A DNA stretch of 64,000 nt from Zonotrichia leucophrys gambelii (GCF_028769735.1 NC_088171.1:65214216-65278215); one strand, 5' to 3'; counted from the first letter of the stretch, positions 23,247-37,400 are shown. Program-made: numbers and translations. Notes: generated from the sequence alone by a model not told the origin.

Positions 23247-23300
23247 AGGCGAGGCGGAGGGGAAGGGGGAAATGGGGGCGGAGAAGAAAAGGGAAGAAGA
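23247..23300. repeat. G-rich purine tract with a GC box
   Basis: About 50 bases of almost pure purine with G4 and G5 runs and a GGGGCGG Sp1-type box near 23275-23281. Three G runs of four or more lie close together but the fourth is distant, so it is a weak quadruplex candidate. It stands out from its AT-rich flanks. Confidence 0.7.
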
Positions 23301-24760
23301 TAAATTTAACCTTTTTTAACCAAAAGATGAGTCTGAAAATCAGGACTACGAAAATCATGCTGGATTTGATCTACAAGTTTTATGTAGAATCAAAATCATC
23401 AGAATTCTCTTTGCATTCAGTTTATCTCCCTGTCAGATCACAGTTCATATTTTGTGTTTCTCTATGAGAGATGAGGCCAACTTACACTCACACAACAGGG
23501 ATACTTTTATGGATGAAAACGAGATGTTAAATGCAGCCATTACTGAACCAAAAATCTGGAGAAAAAAGCACGTGAGGTTTGCATTAAGGCAAGCCAGGCA
23601 TAAGTGCAATTTATAAAATTGTTAGCATGGAGACTTTTCTGAATTTTTATAAGCAGTTAATGAGAAAAAGTTGAATTCCCTAAATACAGTAGTCTAGGTT
23701 TTACAAACAACATGAAAGTACAGAAGCTTTTCAGAACTAAAAGGTGTTGTATATCTTCAAAGCTAACATGAGATCTAATTTGGTGGCAATGAGTCTGAGC
23801 TAGAAGGCTCCTATTCAGCTGTGAATGTCTTCAAATTTCAAGAATTTTCAAATGCAGTTTCTTACACTGAATCTAGGAATACATCTTTAACTTCACAGGA
23901 GAGATCATTGAAAAAAATCCCAACCAACAAACTCCCCAACCAACAAAACACTTCAAAGAAAAATACTTAATGCAAAGTGTTATAGTTTAGGAATAGTACT
24001 CTCCCATTTAGTGTTCCCACTGGAGCCACTTCCAATCATACCCATCCCTCCCTCCTTCCCCTCCCACTTCCCTGTGGTGGGCTGCAGAAGAGAATTGGAG
24101 GTACAAAAGGTAGAGATCATAAGTCGAGATAATACTGGAAACAGTGAAGGATAAGCAAATGAACAGTAAGATCCAAAATTTTAATAACAAAAGTGTATGA
24201 GGGGGGAATGATTCATCTGCAGAGAGCATTTACTATGAGCCTGACAAGACCCAGCTACTCCCACTGCCACACTATCCCAGCACCCTGAAGAGAGGCCTTT
24301 CCTTTCCCCATCCCTGGAAAATGAGCTGATAGAATAAACAGCCAAGCCCCCTCCTGGCTACTGCAAAATATAAGCCTGTCCTGGTCAGAACCAGGACACA
24401 AAGTTAATCTGATCAAGATGCACTGTATACTGCTCAATATGCAAATTTAAGTGCTACGTAGTATAAGCTAAGACTCCTTTTATTTATCATAATCCCATAG
24501 AAATATTTATTGTAACTCAGTAACAGGATGAACAGTGAGGCGTGATGTGACCTCTCACTGACTACATATGAGTACTTAAGAAATGCATATAAATCAAGTC
24601 TTGATCATTTAGACCTGACTTTCTTTCTATTTCTTTCAATGTATAACAAATATAGAACACTTACTAGATACAGATATAATAGTTCATTATAGACAGCTTA
24701 GTGCCCTGGGTCTGCTCCCTGTCCCTGGAGCTTCAATTTCAATCCTTGTGTCAGGAAGGG
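23301..24760. other. Non-coding sequence, no gene recognised
   Basis: Unique AT-rich sequence. A short A/C-rich patch lies at about 23911-23950. Nothing else is recognised. Confidence 0.6.
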
Positions 24761-24804
24761 CTCTTTTTTTTTTTTAAATTTTTTTTCCTTTTTTTTTTTT
24801 TGGT
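24761..24804. repeat. T-rich tract
   Basis: Two long T runs separated by 'aaatt' and 'cc'. Low complexity. Confidence 0.95.
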
Positions 24805-26570
24805 TTAGCTATCTGAAGCTAGAGACACAATTTGTACAGGGGAGATTCAATGTTAAATCTGTCCATTTTGATGGGCTGTTCCACCTGGCTTTATATCCTG
24901 GTAAAAAAACCCAACACAGAACTGCTGTACACTGCATTCAAAATAAATAAAGCTGTCTTCAAATCCCATATTAAAACAACCTAATCATCAAGAATAGTTT
25001 CACTTGGTCACCTGAAATTTCTGGTTCATTTCGCATGGTTAAGAATACAACTTAATTGATGCAGTTATTTATCCCCTTCACCCATAAAATGGGTCACATC
25101 CTGTGAAAGCAGCAGAATTATGGTGGTATGAAATTGCAGTGGGGGAAAATCTGGCTTTGTGTGGGAGTAACGAAGAATAGAGAACTCAGGCACATACAAA
25201 GGCTTGCAGTACATACTGTCCACCTGTTTTGTGCACTTCCACTGTCAACTCACTGTTCAATGGGGATGAAATTAAAGGAGAGCCCAAACCAGGGGAATTC
25301 TGAGTAGTCTCTGATTTTCCTTTCTTCCTGCCATAAGCAGGGAGGGCTTGTTTACTTAATTTTTGCAAGATGTGAGTGACATCTGCTAACCAGTGAGGAA
25401 AGACTTATAGAAACAACTTTTGAATGCAAACAATGTGATTTAATGGCAAGATTTCATATAATGCAGGTTCTTTTATCATGGAGAGATACATGGACAAATG
25501 GTGAGGAATGCACCTAGTTAAAATCAAAGCAGAATGGAATGATGGCCTAAGCAAATAACATTCATTAGCAATTGAGGAATTTGAAAGAGATTTGCATAGA
25601 GAGGAAAAAATCCACAGGGGAATTCTCATATAAAGCCCCTAAAACCCAACACATACATCTGAAAGGCTTCACTAGTGTGGGGTGAGCAGATTATTCAGTT
25701 CTCCTCCTCCTCTGGATGTGAGAGATGCTATGGAAGGTATTCCCTGTTTAATGAGTGCAGGGTGAAGACAGCACTACACCCAACACTGTGGCATCAGTTA
25801 TACAGAGGGACCACCAAGATGGGCCTCAATGTGATGATGGAGCACTGTGACACTGCAGGCAGGGGGGCTGGTGTGAATGGAAGAGTTAAAATGAAGACAA
25901 ACACAACAGATTTGTCACAGAAGAGCCCTAAAAAAAACTTTCATGCGCTAACCCAGAAGGCTGCAGTGATGGAAAAGAGGGTAAAGACATAAAGTGGGAG
26001 AAGTATTACCGACAAAAAGGAGAAGGAAAGACAGAAAAAGCTGCGTAGTAAAATCAGGAAAGTGAGGGATTGCTTGCTTCTGCATAGAATAAAAAAGGAG
26101 CTCAATCCACATCATGCAGGGATTAGCTGCCCTGTGTAATACATTAGAACTACAAAAGCATTGGAGATCATAGTTGCTTTAATGGAGACAAAACCCATTG
26201 TAATTATTAGCCTTTAAAGGTACAACAGTATGTTGGTGCCTAGAGAGACATTTTGAAAAGTGCTGCAGAGGAGCTTTATAGCACTGTCCATGCACACAGG
26301 TGTTCACAGTGCAACTGCAAAGCTCAGACAACACACAGATACACAAAGCAATTGCAAATAAGGTGCCTAAAATAAACATCATAAATTTCATGCCAAGAAG
26401 AGACCCTGCTACTTCAATGCACACACATGGGCACACACATGCCCATGCCCAAAGGTCTGATGATCAGCAAGAATTTTGTAGGCCATAAGCAAAAGCTGAG
26501 TTTGAGAGAGAAATCTGAAAGAGAGCACTAATAGTTTTGCAAAGCTGAGTGGAAAGTATTCACTAGCACA
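24805..26570. other. Non-coding sequence, no gene recognised
   Basis: Unique sequence. A small CA- and CATG-rich patch lies at about 26417-26450. No transposon or exon is recognised. Confidence 0.6.
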
Positions 26571-26642
26571 AAGAAGAGAGGAGAGAGGAGAAAGAAAGGA
26601 GGAGGAGGAAAGCTAGGGAGAGGGAAGAGATGAGAGAGGAAG
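26571..26642. repeat. Purine (GA)-rich tract
   Basis: About 70 bases of almost uninterrupted G and A (gagagaggagaaagaaagg and similar words). Polypurine tracts like this can form triplex DNA and often vary in length. No other function is implied. Confidence 0.9.
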
Positions 26643-29505
26643 TCTGGCTGCAGCTGACAGCTAAGGGAAGCACAGTTGCAAAAGCAGCCAGGAAGGGAGG
26701 GTGAAAATTCCAAGTGCTCCATCAGTGCCATCACATTGTTCACTGCACTTACCCACTCCTCCTCTCAGCATCCACATTACCATTTACCTCAGATGCTCCT
26801 TGGGTTATTCTGTGTTGCAAGTCCTGACCATACTTAAGACTATGTGTCCATGGCTTCTGGACTAATGTAATAAGCATGGCTAATAGCACATGTTCTGAGA
26901 GGTCTGTTACATTCTTAATAAAACATAAAAAGTAGCTCCAAAAATAATATTAAACTTGCTGAGCAGAAAGGATTCAAAGAGTGCAGTGGCAGCACTGAAA
27001 ACCTCATCTAGAAAAAAAGCTTTGTTTCTTTGTTATAAGAAAGAAGTATGGATGGTCAAGACAGTATTTTAAAGGATGAAGGTGGAGTAGCAAAGATGGG
27101 AGAGAACACAAAATAGAATTTTATTGGTGCAAAAATTAAAAGCCCCATAGAAGAAGTACTCTTAGGTAATTTTCATCATGATATAGACAAAGAAATTAAT
27201 AATTAAATTTTTCTGTGCATGTCTGTAAAAAAAGATTTTCTGAGATGAATTTACTAGCTGATTTTTTCTATTTTCTCTTTCAAGAAAAGACAATCTTTCT
27301 GTATACTACATCATATGAAAATTTGCAGGTTTGTTCTCTATCTCCAGACTGGGGAGAAAATAACAGAGGAGAAGGAATTAATCAGAGACTTGAGCAGAGA
27401 CAGACAAGTTTAAGTAATTTTAAACTTGTGACATAAAACCACAGTGACCTGTCAGGGTATTTGTTATGATGAGTGCCTGGCAGGCTTCCCAGGCCCACAA
27501 GGAGCCATTACATCTGTCACAAGCCAACTTAATCCTTTAAATACTTTTTTAAAGATTTTTTTTTTGCCAACACTGCAGAATTTCTGTATGATTATTGCAA
27601 TTTTGTCTGGTCTGAACTCTATTCCTAAACACGCTCTGTCACGTCTAATGAATTAAACATATGTAAAAACAAAATAACCACAACAAAACACCAAGTAGAG
27701 GAAAAATCTGATTAAATTAACCAGAAAAAGCAGTGGATACTCTGTCTTCTGAGTCACTTTGATGATTATTGTGTTATGGAAGGACAGCAGGGAGGACAAG
27801 TGAGTGCTGTCATTGAAGAAAAAGAATTGGTCAGACAGAGTTCTGCAATTGTTCCTGCTTTAAACCAGACACTGTGCTTCAGCATCTTCTGTAAACTGGA
27901 ATTCTAAAAGCCTGTAATGTTTAGAGAGGAAAAAACCCAATCCTAATGACTGTGCATAAGCCCAAAATGTTTATGCCTGTACTCAGAGTGTCCCACCCTC
28001 CTGTATGGCTGATCACCATGCAGGGCATGGCAGGGGAGAAAACTAAACAGGCTTTGAATGCCATGCATGGGAGGTAAAAATAGCAGCTTTTCACACTTTA
28101 AGATATGACTGATTGTTACACACTCCCAGCTCTCATCAATAGCTACTCTGCCAAATAGGCTTCCTAAGAAAACAAATAAGATCCAATCATTAAATTTTTC
28201 AGCTTTGGAATTGAATTTTCTGCACACACAATACACTTGATAGTCTTGTTAGTCTTGTTAGACATTAAACTGAGAAATGCCAAGGTTGGAAAGGCATTAT
28301 TTTAACAGGAAAATTTATAAGATGCTATCATTTGCAAGGTGATGGTGTGCTCTGAACCATAGAAGCATGGTTAATGTGTAGTTATGGGCTTTTTTATTAG
28401 TTTTAACCATGCCCTTGTATTTCTTTCCTTGCCTGTAATTTTCAACTCTCTATTTACTCTCTGTTACTATTTCAATTCTGATTTATAATGATTCCTTATT
28501 TATAAATATAAATATGCACTTATCTAAATCACTCATGTACTCAATAGCTGTAGAAATGTCAGCCCTCTCCTACCCCTCTTTCCTCTTCTTATGGATGAAA
28601 AGCCTCAAACCACCATGAAAATGGGCCGTTTATCATGATTTAGTAGCAGTTTCAGTACAAGTTAAAACTCAGAACCAGGAAGAATTAACTTTTAACTTCA
28701 GGAAATCATTCATTTGAGCACCTCAGAGAACAGCTGAAGTCTCTGTTCCTGTTTCCCAGGGAGGCTTTTAATTTCCAGAGCTGGGACACCATTAACTTTT
28801 CCACAGGCTACATTCACTCAAAAATTATTAACAATTTTGATAAAAACATTTTCCATTGTTAACACAGGAGAAAGTTCCACAGCTTTCAACACATTTTGAA
28901 GATTCTGTACAGGCTAAATGCATTTTCTTTTTAGAAATAAACACATCTATTTTGTTTGTCAAGGCTCAGTGCAAGCCCTACTTTTATTTAACCAGGTATC
29001 CTCAAATTTGCACTGTATTTGCAGTAAGTTACAGAACAGAATGGTTGAGGCCCCCATGACTGATGAAGAGTGGGCGTAACAAGGAAGATGAAGTGAAACC
29101 TCAGATGTTACAGGTATCATACGAATTAGACTTCAGACTGAAAAATAGCAGCAAGTAGGAGGAAACCTCAGAAACACTACCAGTGTTTTTCAGAGCTAGG
29201 AGGCCACAGAAGTCTAACAATTATGCTTTCTGTGAAAATATTGCCTTCTAAGCCGTTTATGTACGCACAGACTGCTCATTCATGTTTTCCTTTGGTCGGC
29301 ACAAGACTTGGCAGCCAAATATACGTTGAGTTGATTTAACTCTCTAGTAAATGGATACCCACATTTACAGAAGTTGCCTGAGATTGCCAGGCAAACATGC
29401 TGAGGGTAAGCAGCAAGTTCTGGTTGAGACAATCAATATGTCAGGTATTTGCACACAGTGGAAGAATGAGCAGCTTCTCTGTTAGGAGGCTACAGCATGG
29501 TGGTC
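26643..29505. other. Non-coding sequence, no gene recognised
   Basis: Unique AT-rich sequence. A tiny direct duplication of 'agtcttgtt' lies at 28242-28262. Nothing else stands out. Confidence 0.6.
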
Positions 29506-29547
29506 TATTCTTCTCATAGTCTTCTTTCAAAGACTATGAGAAGAATA
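29506..29547. repeat. Perfect 18-bp inverted repeat, 6-base loop
   Basis: The arm tattcttctcatagtctt, the loop ctttca and the arm aagactatgagaagaata form an uninterrupted 18-bp stem, and the next bases outward do not pair. It is shorter than a typical microRNA precursor stem, and its perfect complementarity suggests a recent template-switch or fold-back event. If transcribed it would form a stable hairpin. Confidence 0.92.
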
Positions 29548-31535
29548 AGTTTCTGATTACACATCCTGAAGTGCTCTGGGCATTTCCTTACATCTGTCAA
29601 TGTTGGCCACAGCCCTGCACTGGATTAGATAGAGAGCAAGGGACTGCTGGAGATGTAATAAGATATTTAGGACATGTATCTGGTAATCCATCCCTGAGAA
29701 GGAAATTCTCAAAATTCTGCAAAAGCAACTGTCATGCAGAATGCTAGTTTTGATGCCCCACATCATCCAGTTGCAGTAGTTCCTTGTGATGGCATCAAAG
29801 AGACAACAGTGCTAGTGAAGTATTAAGCCCTCTGCTGATGATCTTAAATAGGCTCATATTACTAAGTGCTCAAAAGTTCTGATAAGGTAAGAGAGAACCC
29901 TCACCTTGCTGTATTTCAAACTTTAAGATAACTGCTAAGCTGCATTACCTGAGAGCAAACATACTAAGCAGAGTGAGAAAATCTCCATATCTCAGCAGTT
30001 TTGAGAGGAATTTGAAAGGCTTCATAATACTCAGTGTTATTTCAGAAGGATTATTGCATTCCTTTACCAGATAAGGCTTGATTATTTGATGAAACCATTC
30101 AGAAAAGGACAGTTTGAAAAAAACAGATGTGTACACGATCATGTGCTGTACAGACAATGGTGAAGTGATTAAGCAGTGGGGAAGCAAACTCTTGAAAGAT
30201 TCAGCTCTTTAGGCCAGATGAGCATCAAGCAGTTTATTTCAGCCCACCCACTCTTCTTGGTGCAAGAGCATTATGCAAGAACGAAGGAGGAGTGTGCGCA
30301 CAAGGCATGAGAGGGAAAGCATGGATGTGGGTGTGTGCATGCGAGAGATTTGCTAGTTCTTCCTAGTTTTACTTAGGTGTGAAGTTACACAAAAATAGGT
30401 TTTTTTCTCTTGATATGTTCACACATTTGCACTCTAGCTCTAAACTTGAAAGCAAAGAGAAGAAATTAAGTACTTGGAGAACTTCAGCAAACAGTGGTTG
30501 GTGGAGAGCCTGGACTTCTCATCATATGGCGAACAGGAAAGGAAGTTTGCACTACCAGCCATGGCACAGAGACCATGCAGAATGCAGGTATGGAAATGCA
30601 ACATCTGGTGCAGTTCACAACTACCTAAGGAGTCATGATAAAACATCCAATTATGCACAAGTACAGTGTGTGCTATATGCACCAAATCCTTCACATGTAA
30701 ACATCTGTCCAGCTTGTGACCACATCTTAACCCAAAATTTAAAGCTCTCTTATGACCAAAATATAAGCAAATGTTCCCAGGAGAAAAGGAGAGTGAAGAG
30801 TTGTTGTCCATGTTCACTTAGTTTGCCTTCTCTGGTAAAACTACCAGCAAGAGTGACAATTAAAATATAAAATTGTAAGGACCGAACATAGGTGTGTTGA
30901 AAGGGGCCATAAATTAACTTTTGAATGTAGCCTTGTGCCACACTGACAAATGACAACTACCCTTCTCAGTAACCACTAGAGTTACTGAGACAGGGAGAAA
31001 GACCCATAAACTACAGCAACATCAGCTGCTGCTGAGGGGTTTTTTCAGGTGAATTCTTTATCTCTGCAATCTGCTTGACTTCTCTGGTTCTGCTATATCC
31101 ACAGTTGCTTGAGTTTTACAGCGGTCTAATTTACCTCCTTAGCTGTATGAGAAATGCACACCTTGGGGGGAAAAAATAATACACAAACCTATGGAAGTAT
31201 TTTTTTTAGGATGTAGGAAATTGTACTTATCTTCTGATTTGACTTTACAAGTTTATTGCCTCTCTGTGGTGTTGCTTTTTCAAGACTATGCGCAAGATTC
31301 GGAAAGACTGCAGTTTGAACTGAACCTGAAATACAACCTTGTCACTATTTCACCAAATCTCCCTCTTGCAGCCAAAAAGCTGGTAACGTGTATCCTTAGG
31401 CCTCCAGTGGCTCCTTTTCTTCACACACTCTCACAAACAGGATATGAAAAACTCCACATTTTAATCTCCCTTTTGCAGTGGGCCCTGCAATCTGGTGTTA
31501 CTGCCTGTCATAGGTTAATATTGCTCAGCTGGACC
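29548..31535. other. Non-coding sequence, no gene recognised
   Basis: It includes the 163-codon plus-strand frame 30379-30870, overlapped on the other strand by a 125-codon frame (30817-30440). Neither has a recognisable domain, signal or repeat. I regard both as chance. Confidence 0.5.
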
Positions 31536-31550
31536 AAAAAAAAAAAAAAA
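31536..31550. repeat. A15 run
   Basis: Fifteen consecutive A followed by 'gaaagagg'. The preceding sequence is not a retroposon I recognise. Confidence 0.95.
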
Positions 31551-34500
31551 GAAAGAGGCAAAATTTAGATTCATGTAGAAATGTAGAATACCTTGTGCAA
31601 CAGGAAACACAGATTTTCTATCCCAAATTTAATATAACTGCACTGAGATAAGCAGATTGACAGTTTTCCTGTCCAACTAATATGAACTGTGTGAAGTCAC
31701 CTAGAACATATTATCATATTCATTATGGTCTGGAAACCAGAGTAAAAGCACCTATCAATTAAACAGTATAAAGAACTAAATAATTTTTTTTTTAATAGGA
31801 AGAATGATAAAACAACATTTCAAATGAACTTTTAGCAGATAGAAACAGTAGGAAATAACAGCACATGATCTGTCTTGGACAAAGAGCACACTATATTCTG
31901 CAATAGCACTACTGAACTGCAATTCATACTGTTCCACTTCAATGGCATCATTAGATATCTATTGAGGAAACAGAAGAATTAGCAGATTACCTCACTGCCA
32001 CAGCACTCACTTAGCTAAGCTTTAAGCATATTATGTGAAATATATAATAAAACAAGAACTTTGGTGCATCTCATTCGCAGGTGCCAAGAAGCTCCTGGTA
32101 ACAGAGCAGATGGAAAAGAGACACCTAAGCTGGGGCTGTGATTTCTGCCTGGCAGCATAACATATGCACCATGCAGTAGCAAGTCCAGACTCCTATTACA
32201 TATTTTCCCTAAAAAACTTGACTGAGATTGAACTCCATCTTCACTGAGACCTGTTACTGCATCACAACTTTTATATTTTGTACATACAAACTCAACACAA
32301 TTCCTTTACATCCCTTAAATTGTACCCTGTAACAGTCCCTCTCATTTAGCATCATCACTTTGTTTTGAAAGCCTTGAAGGTGCTAGCCAAAACTATAAAT
32401 CCTTAGTACTCAACTTTCTGACAACAGTGATTGTTCAGGTACTTAATTAATGTGGTACTTCCCTCTCATTTTTCTTTTCACTTTAAAGGCACAAGCTTGT
32501 TAATTACTGGCATCCTTTGTGAGGGCAAGAGGACCAGGCTGTCTCTTAGTATGTACTAATGAATCTTTGACTGATGTAAGGGGAAGAAAATACCACTGAA
32601 GTGGCTAGGAGTAGATACATTTGCAGCCCCTGAGCAACAGCTGATGACTTTAAATGCAAGCAAAAGGCTGAATTCATTCCCCCTGAGCCCAGAGGAACAG
32701 CTGGGATCAATCTGACCCACTGAGCAGCTTGAAGCACGTCACTGCTCACTCATTTCCCATATTGTGTAACACATGGATTAACCTCTCTGGCTAAAGCAAC
32801 ACCCTGGTAGTGGGACAGGATCCCAAAGTGGCCAGAAGTGCCCCATCTTCTTGGGAAACAATGTTCAAAGTGTGAGTGGGAAGGGTGCAGAACAGGTATG
32901 GTGATATGGAAAACAGTCTCACTGACCTTAAATACTCATCCATACTCTCCATCGAGCTGACTATGCTCCCTAGGCTATGAAGAAGAATGGTAAAAATCTA
33001 AGAAGGAAGAACAGCCAAAAGGGAGATTTATATTTCAGGCAGTTTTGGACAATACCGCAAGACCTGTTTGTACCACTAAGATTCATGTAACTCTCTCTAA
33101 TGATCAGACCCTTACTTCAACAGAGTAGTCTTGAAATGTGGTTCATTACAGCAAGTTCGACAAATCTGAGATGTTTCTGCAAGATTCTTCAAAGCAGATG
33201 TCTACAGATTTTAGAATAGAGTGGCTATAGCTTTTTTTACTTAGCTTTGCCTGCCATTCTTGACAATTGTAAGCAGTCATACTGTTCAAAATTTCTACCT
33301 CTATATTATTATTATATCCATCTCTCATGCCATACCAAGTTTCACTGTTATGCTTAAAAAGATGCATTAGCTTGTTCTGAAAATGGGCAGATTCTCTACA
33401 CAAAGCCCAGGGTTGTAATCACAAAATCCAGAACGAGAAAGGACTGAAACAAAATCAGGTATTTCATCTGTTATTGTATCAGCAGTTTTTGTCTTTAAAA
33501 CCTTTTCAACGGGACATAAAACACTTCATGTTCTTACAACAACATTTCTTAAGAAAACAACTGCAAACATTTGATATTTATTTGCCATCTGATTCAATAG
33601 GTTAGTGAAGCTGCTTTCCATTGTTCCCCTTGTCTATTCACCCTCCAGCTAAATGCCCTCATTACACAGGGTGACCTACAGTTGATGAAATGTAGATCCC
33701 AGTTCACTCCACAGTTGCAATCAAAACTCAAATCCCCAGCGGAGGCTAACATCCACAACACAGCCTAAATAGGAAGAAGGGCCAGCATTCAAAGAGAAAC
33801 TATTCATTAAATACAGCACAGTGAAGGTTTGCCACAGGGATGAAAATTCATCAGACTTTACTAAGTTTTTGCCTTGGAAAGGAAATGCATCACTAAAATT
33901 TTCTTTCAGAAAACATGAAATATTGCTTGCTTTTCATTTTAACATGCCTAACAGCTTGTAATATGTCTTTCTTGATGAGGCTTTTGGAGCAATAGGTCCC
34001 TATATTGAAAAAGGAGATGAGAAGACTGGGCCTGAGGGATTTCCTGTTTCTTCCAACTATTTCTATTCAACTAATAAAAATATTTTCCCTCTATGAAGAT
34101 ATTACCTTGCATACAGTCAAAATTGAGTGTTGATTTTATGCTTTCTACCACCTGACCATAGCAAATGCATATCTGAATTGTTGTGTTTAAAGGAATGGAT
34201 GTACCCCTAAAAACCAGGTATCTGGGCTGTTAACTGTGTATGATGGAGCACTGCACAATACAAAAATCCAGAAACTATGTAAATTACACAGTTTCATAGA
34301 AATAAACTATTATAGCTATAACTTAGGTGTCAGTTAAGCTTTAGGCTGCTATCAGCACTGCAAACCCATCATTGAAACGTTATGGCACAAAAAATTTGAA
34401 ATCTTATCATAGCTTTATCATGGCTATCATTACTAAATCACAGCAATAATTTGAAAAACAATACATCTGGCACTCATTTCCCTAGATGAAGAGACCGTCA

Positions 34501-37083
34501 CACCATCCCTGATTACACCACTTTGAGCCACGGCTGCCTTAAGGAAACAAAGCAGAAAATGTCAAATCCATAAGTGGTACTGCACCACTCAGCATGCAGG
34601 AGATCAGTTCCTCTTAGTGACAGATCATATACTGGCCACAGCTCTGTCAGACCAAAGTCCTGCCAAAACTAATGTCATTACTAAGCCAAAAACACTAAGA
34701 AAACAAGATGACTGAACCTCTTGTGAGCCCCTGCAAAATATTTTATGCCAGTACAGATGAATCAAACTTCTTTGCCAAGGGGAAACATTGTTATGCTACT
34801 TCCCCCCCTCCCACTTTAGTAAGACTGACTATTAAAGCAAAAAATTGTTTCATGTATCTACTGTTCTATTTAAACAGTGTCCAGGGCAATGGTGATTTCT
34901 GTAATGAAAAAAGTAAAAAGTAATGATGTGGGACATTATGACATGTGTATCAAACTTTAATGGTTTGAAGAATAAATTAAAAGGAGCTAAATTATTAGAA
35001 AATATGTTAAGAACGTTCTGTTAAGAAAGTCTATAGAGACTTATCAGGGTTAAGCTAGCATAAATTGTCACACTATTAACCTTCATGAAAAATGTGTCCA
35101 AACAGTCCTGTAAGAAAAGTGCCATTTTATTTTATAGTAAGATTCTTACCATCCCAGCATCTTCTCTCCAATGGTACTTGACATCATTTGTTTCCCAGAA
35201 AGATCAAGGAGGAAAACAGTTCATTCTGACAAATCCAACACAAATCAAATCATATGTACCTTTACTGGTGTCAAGCTAAGTCATTCTGCTATGAACAAAA
35301 TCAACCAGGATTTGAGGAAATTAAAAACCCCTAACCATATTAAAAAAACATAGCACAAATTTAATTTCTAGAACTTTTAGTTTTAAAAATATGAACAGTG
35401 CATGGCCTAAACCTGTTTACTAACTACAAGAACTCACAGAGTTCTTCAATGGATCAGTTAGTTTTGAACATAACTAAATAAGCTTGGGAAACTTATTTTT
35501 CTCTTCTGTCTGTAAAGCACTGCAATAATTCTAACACTCTAATATTAAATAAAGCTATCTTTAGCAAGGAAGAGACAACTAGAGAGAATGCTTTCTATAT
35601 GAATGCATGCTACACTTGAACAGGGGCCAAACTGTTTCCCTCTACATGTTAACAGATTCAGGACAACCAGAATGATCCCATAGAGAAAAAGACAAAGAGA
35701 CAATCAAAGACAGAGCAGATTGCACATAAAAAGCATTTAAACAGAGCAGGACCCTTCAGAATCTAGAGAAACGAGCGATGACTAAAATCCTCATTAGCTT
35801 GCAGAAAGTGAGTAGGAAATGACTATTCACTGTTTCTCCTAATAGAAATAAAATGAAATCAATAAGATCAGCACGTGGCAGGATAAAAACAGCAAAAGGA
35901 GGCTTTTTTTTATGCAACACACAGTTCAGCAGTGGAACCACATGCTGTGGGAAGACATGCTAAAAATCCTACCAGCTTCATAAAGCATTTAGGCAAATAA
36001 ATGTAAGGAGAGAAAAAAAGTATCTATCAGGGGCTTATAAACATGAAGAAGCTTATTTGGCTCACATAGACTACAAGCTACAGATCTCCAGAGACCACTA
36101 TAGTGCACTGGGGAAGTATTATTTTATACTTACCTCATTGTGCTCTTTCCTAGGCATCAGCTATCAGGTGGTATTAAAAACTAGGCTAAATGGACTTTGT
36201 AGCAGAATGCATTTTATTAAATTTATAAAACAAAACCAATTCAAAATGCTGACATGAATCTCAACTGCACTCTAATTAGTTCCTATTCACAGATTGCCTG
36301 ACATGAGAAGGTTAAAAAATACAAAAAAGTTGCAGAACGCAACTATGAAAAATACTAAAAGCTAAGAATACTTAGTATGCATTCATTTGGAAATAAAGTA
36401 TGTAGACAACTATATATATTGTGCCTTTGCCAGTTTAGCAAAGTAACACTGGCTTTTAGTACAAAAGCTTTATCATGTTGTAAATCAGCATGTTTTGAAT
36501 GGTCATGCAGGCCCTAAGAATGCATACTGCTCCTAGAAAATAACTAGCAAGTACAAATGAAATAGAAAACAAAAATGAATGATTTATGAAAAAGATTTCT
36601 GCTGGCTGATTAAAAAATCTACTTTAATCACGATTTCAAATCCATCAATTCTGGCTGTAAATACATTCCTTCAGCTTAGGAGCTATTTGCAAGAAATATC
36701 AATTCAAGAACTTCATCAGACTGCCAAAAATAATGCAATGTTCTTAGGTACTAATCAATTATAGACAAAAAACCACGAGTTGTCAGCACATTTTCACCAG
36801 CAACAGTTATTGGAGCTTCTAAAAGATAAATTAGCACAATCAGCTGTTTTTACCAGTGGTCTGAGAAAATGAGGTCTACTTCATATACTCTCTATGTGTT
36901 TCCTTCTCCCTATCCTTCCCAGTAACTTAAAAATCTGGTGGCCAAAGCTGCCACTGGCTAACAGAAAAACAATCTTGGTAGCAGTAGTGCTTCTAGAGGG
37001 AAGGAAAAAATACTAGGATACTTTCTTTGGCTTCAGCTTTTGATTGGCCTTGAGGCATCCCTATGAGCAGCAGCTGTCACACC
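31551..37083. other. Non-coding sequence, no gene recognised
   Basis: A long unique AT-rich stretch. I see no transposon, exon, structured RNA or notable repeat. All open frames are under 90 codons. Confidence 0.6.
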
Positions 37084-37400
37084 TGTTGTACTGGACAACA
37101 CAAACTCTGTGGCTGAAGCTCATCTAACCTGGCCAGACCTCTTCCCTTCCTGCAAGATTGTTGAAGGGAGAAAGGCTCTAGCACAGAGGCACATTGAATG
37201 GGCTCTCCAGAGAAAGAGAGCACGCTGCCCTACACAGCCACTACTGGCAAGAAGTGCCTGGGTCTCTTCTCAAACCTTGAGGGCACGGGACAGCCTTCAT
37301 TTGCTCTGTTTAGCTGCCTTATCCTTATAAAGGGTACCCACAAGTGAACAGCCCAGTGGGAACAACCCCTGTACTGAATTCGAAATAAAGTCCAGAGGCT
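37084..37400 (+). mobile_element. Doubtful LTR remnant
   Basis: The stretch begins TGTTGT, contains a TATA element ccttataaag (37323-37332) and, about 55 bases on, an AATAAA at 37384-37389. It is GC-richer than its flanks. TATA followed closely by a polyadenylation signal is the layout of an LTR. However, I find no matching right end or target-site duplication, and the sequence matches no LTR I can name. It could equally be unique DNA. Confidence 0.2.
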
